From NCBI GenBank assembly GCA_024710005.1, contig JANJVQ010000006.1, positions 62,001 through 126,000 on the forward strand: DNA of 64,000 bases, read 5' to 3'. Shown here one piece after another: positions 17,086 to 26,045 of the stretch (position 1 is the stretch's first letter; each line of letters starts with the position of its first letter). The notes beneath the pieces were generated by a model. That model was not told the DNA's origin. It made no database searches and saw only the letters and a list, made by a program, of their open reading frames with translations. Made by a program: the position numbers and the translations under genes. The stretch comes from Paludibacter sp. (lineage in GTDB: Bacteria > Bacteroidota > Bacteroidia > Bacteroidales > Paludibacteraceae).

Positions 17086-20000
17086 ATGAGTATATACGAA
17101 GGCTCAGTCAGAAAACCGGTTATGACCGCCCTTGTCTTTGTGGCTGTCGTGGTTTTAGGACTATTCTCGCTCAATAAATTACCCATCGACTTACTTCCGA
17201 ATATCGAGACCAATACCATCATGGTATTGACGACTTATCAGGGAGCAAGTGCTGCCGATGTGGAAACGAATGTCACCAGACCCCTGGAGAATTCGCTGAA
17301 TACCGTTGCCAATCTGAAGAAGATTACTTCTTCTTCGAGAGAAAACCGCTCTATCATTACACTTGAATTTGATTTCGGGTTGGATATTGAAGCGCTGACA
17401 AATGATGTTCGTTCGAAATTAGACATGGTTAAATCCTATCTACCGGAAGGAACCACCGAACCCATCATTTTCAAGTTCAGCAACGACATAATTCCGGTTA
17501 TGATGATCTCTGCAACAGCCGATCAGAGTCTGCCCGCCTTATATAAAATCCTGGAAGAAAATGTGGCGAATCCATTGGCCCGTATTCCGGGGGTAGGTTC
17601 TGTATCTATTGCCGGAGCGCCTGAAAGGGAGATACAGGTATTTATCGATCCATCAAAACTCGAAGCTTATCATTTAACCATTGAAGGTTTGTCACAAACC
17701 ATCCGGATGGAGAATGTCAATACCCCTGCGGGAACGATGGATATCGGAAATGAAACCTATTCTTTACGGGTTGAGGGAGAATTTTCTGCTCCCAGCGAAC
17801 TAAACAGTTTAGTGGTAGGTTCATATGCCGGTAAGAACATATACCTGTCTGATGTTGCAGTCATCAAGGATACACTACAGGAACGTTCACAGGAAGTTTA
17901 TACCAATGCCGTTCAGGGGGCAACCATAGTCGTTCAGAAACAATCCGGATCTAACACGGTGCAAATTGCAGAGCAGGTTAACAAAATACTACCTGAACTT
18001 CAGAAAAATCTGCCTACTGATGTCAGGATAGAACCCATCATGGACACATCCGATAACATCAAACAAACCATATCTGGCTTGGTTGAGACGGTCATGTATG
18101 CGTTCATCTTCGTGATGTTAGTGGTACTGGCTTTCCTCGGACGCTGGAGAGCAACCATTATCATCATCCTTACAATCCCGATTTCGCTGGTTGCAGCCTT
18201 TATATACCTCGGGTTTACCGGAGGATCGCTTAATATCATATCACTAAGCTCTTTATCGGTTGCGATCGGTATGGTGGTGGATGATGCCATCGTGGTATTA
18301 GAAAACATTACCACACACATTGAAAGAGGGAGTCGACCGAAAAGTGCCGCAGTACATGCGACAAACGAGGTAGCAATATCCGTTATTGCTTCAACCCTGA
18401 CTCTGCTGGCTGTATTCTTTCCTCTAACCATGATTTCAGGCATGGCAGGTGTTATGTTCGAACAATTAGGATGGATGGTAACCATCATCATGATTGTTTC
18501 AACCGTGTGTGCATTGACCTTGACTCCGATGCTTTCATCACAGTTGTTACGGTTGAATCCAAAACATAACAAAGCATACAAACTCATCTTTACACCGATT
18601 GAAAAAGCGTTGAACAAGTTGGATGAAAAATATGCAGCATTGGTAAACTGGTCGGTTCGTCACCGAAAAACAGTGATTATAAGTGTCTTTGCTTTCTTCA
18701 TTATCAGTTTGATTCCTGCCGGTTTTATCGGTTCCGAGTTTATTCCTGCTCAAGATAACAGCAGAATTGCTGCAACCGTTGAACTACCTATAGGAACGAG
18801 GGTAGAAATAACCAAAGAAACTGCATCGAAAATTTACGAATTGTGGAAAGAGAAATATCCCGAACTGGATATGATTAACTACACAATCGGGCAGGCAAGC
18901 AGTTCCAATGTGTGGGGATCGTTACAGAACAACGGTTCAAACATCATCTCCTTCAACATCAGAATGATTGATTTGAACGATCGCGAACGAAGTATGTTCG
19001 AGATTTGCGACAGCATGCGCATTGATCTGGAAAATCTTCCGGAAATTAAAAAATCATCCATCCTGGCCGGTGGGGGTATGAGAATGATGGGCGGACAATC
19101 TACATTGGACCTTGAAGTCTATGGTTATGATTTTCAGGAAACCGATGAAATCGCAGCTGAAATCAGGGACAGAATGTCAAAAATTCCGGGGCTTGTTAAT
19201 GTCAGCATCAGTCGGGGCGATTATATTCCTGAGTTCCGCGTACAGTTTGATCGCGAGAAACTGGCCATGAACGGATTGAACATGGCTACTGCATCCAACT
19301 ATCTGCGTAACAGGATTGATGGAATGACAGCCTCTTTGTTCAGGGAAGATGGCGAAGAGTATAACATCAGGGTAGCTTATGCTCCCGAATTCCGGCAATC
19401 AATCGAATCAATGGAAAACATCCTGATATATAACAGTCAGGGACAATCCATCCGGTTGAAAGATGTAGGTAAAGTGGTGGAAGAGTTCTCACCTCCGACT
19501 ATCGAACGTAAGAATCGTCAGCGTCTGGTAACGGTATCATCCACTGTATCCGGAACAACCATCGACAAAGCTGTATCTGCCATCAACAAGGAATTAAGTG
19601 AGATGAATATCCCATCAAACATCTATACCCAGATTGCCGGTACTTATGTAGATCAACAGGAATCATTTGCCGATTTGGGTACCCTGCTTTTACTGATTAT
19701 TTTGCTGGTATTTATCGTGATGGCATCCCAGTTCGAATCGTTGACTTATCCGTTTATCATCATGTTCTCGGTTCCATTCGCAGTTTCCGGGGTAATATTA
19801 GCATTCCTTGTCACCGGAAGCACCCTGAATATGATGTCGTTTGTCGGCATTATCATGCTGGTTGGTATCGTCGTAAAGAATGGTATCGTGTTGGTTGACT
19901 ACATCAACCTGAACCGCGGAAGAGGTATGAGCGTTATTCAGTCGGTAGTAAAGGGTGGTAAATCCCGTTTGCGCCCGGTTCTCATGACGACCCTTACAAC

Positions 20001-20199
20001 TGTGCTGGGTATGTTGCCTTTGGCGATATCATCCTCAGAAGGTTCCGAAATGTGGAGACCCATGGCCATCACTGTAATTGGAGGTTTGACCATATCCACC
20101 CTCTTCACCCTGGTTATCGTACCAACTGTTTACGCATCGTTCGCTGGCAGAGGCGTGAAGAAATTCAGAAAGAAATGGAGAAAAAAATTAAATGAATAA
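17086..20199 (+). CDS. RND family efflux permease (AcrB/HAE1 type), 1037 aa
   Basis: Inner membrane proton-driven exporter with the usual two repeats of six membrane helices and large periplasmic loops. VGMVVDDAIVVLENI in TM4 carries the paired aspartates of proton relay. The N-terminal KPVMTALVFVAVVVLGLFSLNKLPIDLLP and the C-terminal LVGIVVKNGIVLVDYIN...RPVLMTTLTTVLGMLPLA are family signatures. The substrate range is not readable; hydrophobic drugs or bile-type compounds are usual for the HAE1 class. Fourth gene of the operon. Confidence 0.94.
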   Translation: MSIYEGSVRKPVMTALVFVAVVVLGLFSLNKLPIDLLPNIETNTIMVLTTYQGASAADVETNVTRPLENSLNTVANLKKITSSSRENRSIITLEFDFGLDIEALTNDVRSKLDMVKSYLPEGTTEPIIFKFSNDIIPVMMISATADQSLPALYKILEENVANPLARIPGVGSVSIAGAPEREIQVFIDPSKLEAYHLTIEGLSQTIRMENVNTPAGTMDIGNETYSLRVEGEFSAPSELNSLVVGSYAGKNIYLSDVAVIKDTLQERSQEVYTNAVQGATIVVQKQSGSNTVQIAEQVNKILPELQKNLPTDVRIEPIMDTSDNIKQTISGLVETVMYAFIFVMLVVLAFLGRWRATIIIILTIPISLVAAFIYLGFTGGSLNIISLSSLSVAIGMVVDDAIVVLENITTHIERGSRPKSAAVHATNEVAISVIASTLTLLAVFFPLTMISGMAGVMFEQLGWMVTIIMIVSTVCALTLTPMLSSQLLRLNPKHNKAYKLIFTPIEKALNKLDEKYAALVNWSVRHRKTVIISVFAFFIISLIPAGFIGSEFIPAQDNSRIAATVELPIGTRVEITKETASKIYELWKEKYPELDMINYTIGQASSSNVWGSLQNNGSNIISFNIRMIDLNDRERSMFEICDSMRIDLENLPEIKKSSILAGGGMRMMGGQSTLDLEVYGYDFQETDEIAAEIRDRMSKIPGLVNVSISRGDYIPEFRVQFDREKLAMNGLNMATASNYLRNRIDGMTASLFREDGEEYNIRVAYAPEFRQSIESMENILIYNSQGQSIRLKDVGKVVEEFSPPTIERKNRQRLVTVSSTVSGTTIDKAVSAINKELSEMNIPSNIYTQIAGTYVDQQESFADLGTLLLLIILLVFIVMASQFESLTYPFIIMFSVPFAVSGVILAFLVTGSTLNMMSFVGIIMLVGIVVKNGIVLVDYINLNRGRGMSVIQSVVKGGKSRLRPVLMTTLTTVLGMLPLAISSSEGSEMWRPMAITVIGGLTISTLFTLVIVPTVYASFAGRGVKKFRKKWRKKLNE

Positions 20200-20222
20200 A
20201 ATTTTTGACGTGATGCGTAAAA

Positions 20223-20350
20223 CAACGTAGAAACGCACGGAAAAACAATGTAGAGACGCACGGCAAAACAATGTAGAGACGCCCTAATAGGGCGTCTCTA
20301 CGATAACAAAAACGATAACAAAAACGATAACAACAAAAAAAAACGATAAC
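20223..20350. repeat. Intergenic repeat cluster: GTAGAGACGC units, a 29-nt palindrome and ACGATAACAAAA tandem units
   Basis: Three successive ACAAcGTAGAaACGCACGG-like units of about 25 nt (20223-20280) end in a perfect palindrome at 20273-20301 (14-bp arms GTAGAGACGCCCTA around an A). Then come four ACGATAACAAAA-type units (20301-20350) that run to the start of the next gene. The palindrome separates the pump gene from the PII-like gene and would form a strong hairpin in the transcript. Confidence 0.75.
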
Positions 20351-20352
20351 AA

Positions 20353-20646
20353 ATGAAATCAATATTCATCACATTCGATCAGGCATATTATGAACAGATA
20401 TTGTCGATTCTACGTGGGAACAATGTCAGAGGATTCACCAGCTGGGCTGAGGTTCAGGGACGCGGTACCAAAACAGGTGACCCGCATTTAGGAACACATG
20501 CCTGGCCCTCATTGAATTCAGCCCTCATAACAATAGTAGAGGACGAAAAGGTTAAGCAGGTATTAAATGATTTAAAAGCCCTCGACCAAACATCTGAGTT
20601 GATGGGACTGAGGGCTTTTGTATGGAATATCGAAGATATGATTTAA
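20353..20646 (+). CDS. PII-like small protein linked to RND pump, 97 aa
   Basis: A short ferredoxin-like-fold protein: KSIFITFDQAYYEQILSILRGNNVRGFTSWAEVQGRG resembles the start of PII-type signalling proteins, and LNSALITIVEDEKVKQVLNDLKAL supplies the second strand-helix unit. Genes of this kind commonly follow RND operons in Bacteroidota. A role in sensing or tuning the pump is inference. The ATG is 154 nt after the pump gene, beyond the repeat cluster, which may lower or separate its expression. Confidence 0.6.
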   Translation: MKSIFITFDQAYYEQILSILRGNNVRGFTSWAEVQGRGTKTGDPHLGTHAWPSLNSALITIVEDEKVKQVLNDLKALDQTSELMGLRAFVWNIEDMI

Positions 20647-20653
20647 TCTTCGT

Positions 20654-21079
20654 TTAACTTTCAACTATGCGGATTTCGGACGACATTTCCATGCCTTTGG
20701 CATATGCCGCCCGGACTCCACAGTAGAGGTCCTCAGATTTTTGAACAGCTTTCTGCACTTTTTCCAGCGGTATATTTTTTCCGTAAACGTAATAAATCAC
20801 ATGCATTTTAAAATAATGCATTGGATGTTCCTCTGTAACATCCCCCTGCACTTCAATTTCAACTTTATCGAAATCAACCCTCATTTTGTTGAGAAGTGAC
20901 ACCACATCCATTCCTGTACAGCCACTTAACGCAACCATCATCAGTCTTTTAGGTCCAGGAGCTGAGTTTTGGCCTCCTTTTTCAACTGGAGCATCCACCC
21001 GGATAACATGTCCGTCTAAATTTGTTTCAAAGGCCAAACCGCCTTTCCATTTCGTAAGAATCGTATGTTTCTCTGCCAT
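20654..21079 (-). CDS. OsmC family protein, 141 aa
   Basis: OsmC/Ohr-fold thiol peroxidase family. The two reactive cysteines are in VALSGCTGMDVVSLL (about residue 54) and KSEDLYCGVRAAYAKG (about residue 119), at the usual places. The short length and YhfA-like sequence place it in the OsmC-like subgroup of uncertain substrate. Convergent with the PII-like gene, only 7 nt between stop codons. Confidence 0.85.
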   Translation of the reverse strand: MAEKHTILTKWKGGLAFETNLDGHVIRVDAPVEKGGQNSAPGPKRLMMVALSGCTGMDVVSLLNKMRVDFDKVEIEVQGDVTEEHPMHYFKMHVIYYVYGKNIPLEKVQKAVQKSEDLYCGVRAAYAKGMEMSSEIRIVES

Positions 21080-21140
21080 ATCTTTATGTTTTTATATGTT
21101 CATTCATAAAAACAAGGTCAACAGGGAAAAAGTTCACAAC

Positions 21141-21905
21141 TCAATGAGCATGTCCGTGTGAATGACCGGCTACAGAAATGAAAATGATGGCAATACCAAG
21201 CAGTACAAGCAAAAACTGAATGATGGATTCTTTGGGTTTGGTTTCTTTGTGCATTTCCGGGATTAAATCAGCCATGGATACATACAGAAAACTGGCTGCA
21301 GCAATGGCCAGCGCATAGGGAATAAAACCCTGAACCAAATCCAGCAGGAAATAAGCGGCTACACCGGCAACCAGCGAACTACTGCCCGATAACAGGTTAT
21401 AAAACAAGGCTTTCTTCCTCGAATAGCCACTTTTAAGCAGAATACCAAAATCTCCCAACTCCTGTGGTATTTCGTGCAATACCACAGAAATAGTCACAAA
21501 GATACCCAGTTCGGTTGAAGTCAGAAAAGATGCGGCAATAACAACCCCGTCAATGGCATTGTGTACGGCATCACCGATAATAATCATCGGACCGGCAGCA
21601 TGTATCTGACGTTCGCAGTTCTCATCATGACACATACGCCACAAAATGAATTTCTCCAGCAGAAAAAAGAAAAGAATCCCGATAAGTACCCAAATCAGCA
21701 CATCCTCCAAATGAAGACTTTCAGCAGATTGCGGAATCAATCCGAGTAATGCTGCACCCAATAATGTTCCGCCGGCTAAATACAGCAAATAGCTGGAAAT
21801 CTTTCCCAGCCATTTGTTATTTAGCATCAGCAAACTTCCGCTTAAAGCGACACTACCAACACTTGCTGCCAGCAGTGCTAATACAGTATATAAAAGTTGC
21901 GTCAT
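21141..21905 (-). CDS. ZIP family metal transporter, 254 aa
   Basis: Eight-helix divalent-cation (zinc-type) transporter. Metal-site helices IGDAVHNAIDGVVIAASF (TM4) and ISVVLHEIPQELGDFGILL (TM5) are clear; a short His-rich end GHSHGHAH closes the protein. Its start codon overlaps the stop of the preceding SPOR gene by one nt, so translation is probably coupled. Confidence 0.9.
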   Translation of the reverse strand: MTQLLYTVLALLAASVGSVALSGSLLMLNNKWLGKISSYLLYLAGGTLLGAALLGLIPQSAESLHLEDVLIWVLIGILFFFLLEKFILWRMCHDENCERQIHAAGPMIIIGDAVHNAIDGVVIAASFLTSTELGIFVTISVVLHEIPQELGDFGILLKSGYSRKKALFYNLLSGSSSLVAGVAAYFLLDLVQGFIPYALAIAAASFLYVSMADLIPEMHKETKPKESIIQFLLVLLGIAIIFISVAGHSHGHAH

Positions 21906-22363
21906 TACTTTCTCTGTACTAATACCCAGGCATCAGGATAAGTAGCTCTTATCTGATCAATCTTTGCCCGTGCATCCTTGTATTCATCAAAAGAAGCAAT
22001 GATTACCCGCAACATACCGCTTTCATTCTCAACAACGAGCGCGTTATTCCCTTCAGCAACCAACTTAGCACGTAAGTTTACAGCATTTGTATGATTACTG
22101 AATGCACCCACCTGCACATGATATCTCTTACTCATGGCAGCACTGTTGGTTTCACCAGCTGCCAGTTTAAATGATTCAGAACGGGTAACTTCAGGCTGTG
22201 TTGACACCTGAGCAACCGGTTTTGGGGCTTCCTGAACAGGAGCAACAGTAGTTGCGGGCTCAGTTGCACTTTTTATTTCAGTAACTATTTGTTTCGATTT
22301 ACATGAAACCATTGTCAGACTGATTACAGCCACAAAAAAGAATAAATGCAAAGTTTTGTTCAT
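21905..22363 (-). CDS. SPOR-domain lipoprotein, 152 aa
   Basis: Lipobox MVSC (Cys about residue 21) after a hydrophobic signal, a Pro/Ala-rich linker, and a C-terminal SPOR domain (YHVQVGAFSNHTNAVNLRAKLVAEGNNALVV). SPOR domains bind denuded peptidoglycan, often at the division site. First gene of a two-gene unit with the ZIP transporter. Confidence 0.85.
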   Translation of the reverse strand: MNKTLHLFFFVAVISLTMVSCKSKQIVTEIKSATEPATTVAPVQEAPKPVAQVSTQPEVTRSESFKLAAGETNSAAMSKRYHVQVGAFSNHTNAVNLRAKLVAEGNNALVVENESGMLRVIIASFDEYKDARAKIDQIRATYPDAWVLVQRK

Positions 22364-22522
22364 AATAAAAACATGTATTGATTTTAAAATTTATGCAAAG
22401 ATGAGAATAAAAAAAAGCATGGACAATATCAAACTTTGTTTTTTTAGTTTTTTAAATGTAAATTTGAAGCGAAAATTCTTAATAAATTTGAACTTTGGGA
22501 GATTAAACTAAGCTGGAAAGTG

Positions 22523-22530
22523 TATTTTTG
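22523..22530 (+). promoter_or_regulatory. Promoter -7 element TATTTTTG for superoxide dismutase
   Basis: Exact TAnnTTTG match 42 nt before the sod ATG. A -33 element is not placed with confidence (a TTTG at 22494-22497 is slightly too far). Confidence 0.5.
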
Positions 22531-22571
22531 TATTCAATAAAGCTGTATTACAAACTTAAAATTAAAAAATC

Positions 22572-23147
22572 ATGAAATTTTCATTGCCGGAATTACCTTA
22601 TGCGCAAGATGCGCTTGCACCAGTTATCAGTGCTGAAACCATCAGTTTTCACTACGGGAGACACCATCAGGCTTATGTTAACAACCTGAATAACCTGACT
22701 CCCGGAACTGATTTTGAACAGGCAGATTTGGAGACCATCGTCAAAAAATCTGAAGGAGCTATTTTCAACAATGCCGCTCAAATCTGGAATCACAACTTTT
22801 ATTTCCTTTCACTTACTCCGAAAAAAGGTTCTGCTCCAAATGCAGCTCTTACTAAAGCTATCAATGAAGCTTTTGGGTCATTTGATAATTTCAAGGCTGA
22901 ATTTGGCAAAGCCGCGGTAAGCATTTTCGGTTCAGGATGGGCATGGTTGGTGAAAGATGCGGAAGGCAAACTGTCGATTGTAAAAGAAAGCAATGCCGGT
23001 AATCCCATGACACGGGGATTAACACCGCTGCTCACCTTCGATGTATGGGAACATGCCTATTACATCGACTATCAAAATCGCCGTCCGGATTATGTGGCTG
23101 CGTTGTGGGATTTGGTTGACTGGAACGTGGTATCGGCCAGGTATTGA
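22572..23147 (+). CDS. sodB: Superoxide dismutase, Fe/Mn family, 191 aa
   Basis: Converts superoxide to oxygen and hydrogen peroxide in the cytoplasm. Metal ligands are visible in TISFHYGRHHQAYV (His), NNAAQIWNHNFYF (His) and TFDVWEHAYYIDYQNRRPDYV (Asp, His); GSGWAWL is the usual mid-protein motif. Length is normal. Iron versus manganese use cannot be decided from sequence; Bacteroidota enzymes are often cambialistic. Followed by a 30-nt palindrome that may terminate it. Confidence 0.95.
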   Translation: MKFSLPELPYAQDALAPVISAETISFHYGRHHQAYVNNLNNLTPGTDFEQADLETIVKKSEGAIFNNAAQIWNHNFYFLSLTPKKGSAPNAALTKAINEAFGSFDNFKAEFGKAAVSIFGSGWAWLVKDAEGKLSIVKESNAGNPMTRGLTPLLTFDVWEHAYYIDYQNRRPDYVAALWDLVDWNVVSARY

Positions 23148-23171
23148 TTGTAGTGATTGGTTAAAACAAAA

Positions 23172-23201
23172 TGTAGAGACGCAATGCATTGCGTCTCTAC
23201 A
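23172..23201. repeat. 30-nt perfect palindrome of the GTAGAGACGC family
   Basis: TGTAGAGACGCAATG followed directly by its complement (23172-23201). It lies between convergent sod and the T9SS protein gene. Same outer arms as the copies at 20273 and 42194. Confidence 0.8.
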
Positions 23202-23227
23202 ATTTTCATAATTCGATAAATTCCGTG

Positions 23228-25765
23228 TTATTTTTTCAACAATTTACCACTAACAGTTTCTTTATCCATCGTAATCTGATAGAAATACACACCGTTTGCC
23301 AAACCTGTCAAATCAATTTTCGACTGATTATTTACCGGGGCTTCATACAGTTTTCTACCCTGTAAATCGAATAACCTGATGTTTGCAATTGAATTTCCAT
23401 TCAAACGAACAGAAATGAAATCGGATACGGGATTTGGATAAATAGAAGCTTTTGAGACACTTACATCATCAACCGATGAAAATTCAGACTGGCTGAAATA
23501 AACTTTTACTTTGGAATCCTCCACCCAATCATTGGCTGTACCAGACCATCCATATAATAACAGTTCGGTTGCCATGTAACTAAAATACATTTTCACTTCC
23601 CTTGATTCTCCTTCATCGCCAAAAGGCAATATCATGTCATCACGTGTAACTTCGAAATTACTGGTCAGTACCCCTTTACTTTCTTTATTCCAGGTCGAAG
23701 TTGATTCATTCCAGGTATAAGCATATTCAGTATCAACGGCTTTCGGATAAGTTGTATTATAGGTGTATTCAAATTTATCATCTCCAACAAACTGCCCGTT
23801 GGTGTAATAGTACTCTGTGGTCGTTAACAACTGATTGCTTGCACTATAGGTGTTTTCAGTTTTTTCACCTTCAATTTGCATGTGATACTGGCTTCCATCC
23901 CAGAATAAATCCGTACTGATATAGGTATCTGACAACAAATTCCTTTGCTCATCATAAATTTTTTCTCTTTTATAATTGATTACTTCCTGTTTCAGGTACG
24001 AGTTCCACTGGATATTTTGCTCCAATATGGTTTCGCCGTAAGCATCAATCCTGTTCTCCGTTTTATAGGTAAGATACAGGTTTTGTGTTTCCGGATTCAA
24101 CTCATAATAGGCATTCAGCGCCTGGGATCCATCTGCATTATAATCAAACTCCACCCTTCTGTTCACCGACCATTGCTGGGTATCCGGATTATATACATTG
24201 TAAAAAATCTCAGTAATTAACTTGCCTGAAGCATTATACTCATATTCCGTTTTACTCGCGTTTTTCCAGACTTCACCCGAAAAATCCCATCTTTGTAAGA
24301 GATTCACAATAATATCATTGTTTGCATTAAAGGTATATTGGGTACGACTCTTTTCACTTAGCGTATTTGATATACCGTTAAAATACCAGTCAGTAACCGT
24401 ATAATCAGTAACGAGCCCGGCTGGATTCACATTGCTTTCAATCATCATCTTGATAAACCATTTTGAACCTTCATCGCCTGCATAGCGGTAAACAGAATCG
24501 ACTATGAGTATATTATTGCCAAATGAATCAAAGGTATTTTCTCTTTTGGAGTCAAATTCCCACGATTCATTTACAGGATTCCAATTGTAATTTACAATAT
24601 TTCTAAAGCTGCCGTACAGATCATGTGAGCTTACTTGTTGATTGGTATATACCGATCTCGTTTCCAAAACCAGATTTCCACTCTCATAATCAACACTCCA
24701 GTGAGTTTCAGTAACTGTCACTCCATTTTCTGTAGATACTTCATAAGTGGTCTTGCTATTGATAGCCCAGTCACCCAGTTCATAATTCCAACTGTAAAAA
24801 ATTGAGCCCAACAATTCGAAACCGGGAACCAACTGATGTTCAAATTTCCAGTGCCCAACCCATTTTTGCGCTTCATTATCCCACATATAAGCCGCGAACA
24901 TCAGTTCAAAACCATCTTCGAACCAATATTCATTTTTACTGTCGGGCATCCAGTCAGCCGTTTCATCATTCCATACATAATAAATATTACCAATCTCGTT
25001 GTTGTTGCTGTCAAAGAAGTATTCATGTTTAAAATCACCACGTTTGATATACTTTAATGAATCCGGATCAAAATCTTCTCTGACCACTTCTTCTCTCACT
25101 ATATCACCATTTGCATTATACTCAATGGTATATTTGTGTTCATCAATCCATCGATCAAGTTCCTCATTCCACCACTGATAATAATAGAGTGTTAAATCAC
25201 CGGCTTCGTTGTAGGTTATCGTGGTTTTTTCATCGTCCTGCCACACCATCAGGGTTGTATCGTATAAATACATATTACTGGCAGTAACCATGGCGTCGTA
25301 ATTATAGGTGAATTCCTGTTTGTCATCCGGAACCCACTCCGAACCCTCTTTTCCGTAAAATATCAGGCTGTCTAATTTGTACTTCATAACACCTGCTGCC
25401 GGAACCTTCATGCTCCTTTTCTCAGCAGTTAAGCCGTTTGATTTCAGGCTGCTTTGTAAAAATCGATAATCGTAAAGAAAATTTCGACTGTTTTTTTGAC
25501 TGCTTGTTTTTTTATTCGTCAATGTAAATTTCTTTCCTGAGACAGATTGCCGGTTAAACAACAGTTCGTCCATTTGTTCATTCATCTGTTTCAGCGCTTT
25601 CGTTTTAAATTGCGGGTTATCGCTGCGCATAATCATTTCCCTGACTTTTTTCAGCTGGGATAAGGATGCTTTGTTTGCAGGATCGTTCACATTCGAGGAT
25701 TGTCCGGTTAACGGTAAGATTAAACTCAGTAACAGGAACAGAAGGAGGTAGTTCATTCTTTTCAT
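23228..25765 (-). CDS. T9SS-secreted repeat protein, 845 aa
   Basis: A signal peptide (MNYLLLFLLLSLILPLTG) and a C-terminal type A sorting domain (SIYPNPVSDFISVRLNG... to VYFYQITMDKETVSGKLLKK) mark it as cargo of the type IX secretion system, cleaved and attached to the cell surface. Between them are about a dozen repeats of 35-55 residues with a WxxxxxxWxxxxK core (YYQWWNEELDRWIDEHKY, YVWNDETADWMPDSKNEY, YSWNYELGDWAINSKTTY and so on) separated by YNANGD-like turns, reminiscent of YD/RHS-type beta repeats. Function unknown; an adhesin or surface layer role is a guess. GC and codon use look like its neighbours. Confidence 0.85.
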   Translation of the reverse strand: MKRMNYLLLFLLLSLILPLTGQSSNVNDPANKASLSQLKKVREMIMRSDNPQFKTKALKQMNEQMDELLFNRQSVSGKKFTLTNKKTSSQKNSRNFLYDYRFLQSSLKSNGLTAEKRSMKVPAAGVMKYKLDSLIFYGKEGSEWVPDDKQEFTYNYDAMVTASNMYLYDTTLMVWQDDEKTTITYNEAGDLTLYYYQWWNEELDRWIDEHKYTIEYNANGDIVREEVVREDFDPDSLKYIKRGDFKHEYFFDSNNNEIGNIYYVWNDETADWMPDSKNEYWFEDGFELMFAAYMWDNEAQKWVGHWKFEHQLVPGFELLGSIFYSWNYELGDWAINSKTTYEVSTENGVTVTETHWSVDYESGNLVLETRSVYTNQQVSSHDLYGSFRNIVNYNWNPVNESWEFDSKRENTFDSFGNNILIVDSVYRYAGDEGSKWFIKMMIESNVNPAGLVTDYTVTDWYFNGISNTLSEKSRTQYTFNANNDIIVNLLQRWDFSGEVWKNASKTEYEYNASGKLITEIFYNVYNPDTQQWSVNRRVEFDYNADGSQALNAYYELNPETQNLYLTYKTENRIDAYGETILEQNIQWNSYLKQEVINYKREKIYDEQRNLLSDTYISTDLFWDGSQYHMQIEGEKTENTYSASNQLLTTTEYYYTNGQFVGDDKFEYTYNTTYPKAVDTEYAYTWNESTSTWNKESKGVLTSNFEVTRDDMILPFGDEGESREVKMYFSYMATELLLYGWSGTANDWVEDSKVKVYFSQSEFSSVDDVSVSKASIYPNPVSDFISVRLNGNSIANIRLFDLQGRKLYEAPVNNQSKIDLTGLANGVYFYQITMDKETVSGKLLKK

Positions 25766-25844
25766 AAAAACAGATTTTTTAGATTATGGTAAATTATTTT
25801 AAAATTTAAACAATTTCAGGGATGTGTTTGTTTACAAAAAGTAT

Positions 25845-25852
25845 TATCTTTG
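25845..25852 (+). promoter_or_regulatory. Promoter -7 element TATCTTTG upstream of the metK riboswitch
   Basis: Exact TAnnTTTG match just ahead of the SAM-II aptamer; transcription would begin near 25858, leaving the aptamer at the very 5' end of the mRNA, where this riboswitch class normally sits. Confidence 0.65.
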
Positions 25853-25861
25853 CATCCGAAA

Positions 25862-25912
25862 CTATTTGTGGAAAGATTTGAACCGCTTGCAACCACAGTA
25901 AAAAATGCTAAA
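25862..25912 (+). promoter_or_regulatory. SAM-II riboswitch aptamer controlling metK
   Basis: The order of conserved pieces matches the SAM-II class: P1 5' strand TGTGG (25867-25871), GATTTGAACC loop (25875-25884), CTTGCAACCACA carrying the P1 3' strand (CCACA, 25893-25897), then the A-rich stretch and ATGCTAAA (25905-25912) that forms the pseudoknot. The structurally known env87 RNA has the same blocks (GAUUUAACC, UUGCAAGC, GCUAAA). Its ligand is S-adenosylmethionine, the product of the downstream gene. Unusually, 133 nt separate the aptamer from the metK ATG, whereas SAM-II normally occludes a nearby ribosome site, so control may act by another route. Confidence 0.85.
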
Positions 25913-26045
25913 TAGTATTTTCCTGCCTTTTTTCCTTGATTCTCAGGTTCTTTTCTGCCCCTATGGTTTTTGCATTGATTTCTGTTAAACAAACAGAGGA
26001 CAAATGTAAAAATATTATTTTATTAAATCATTAAACATTTTATAA

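Noticed and set aside
18000-18617. 205-aa ORF on the minus strand
   Set aside because: Antisense to the RND permease, with low-complexity composition and no recognisable protein.
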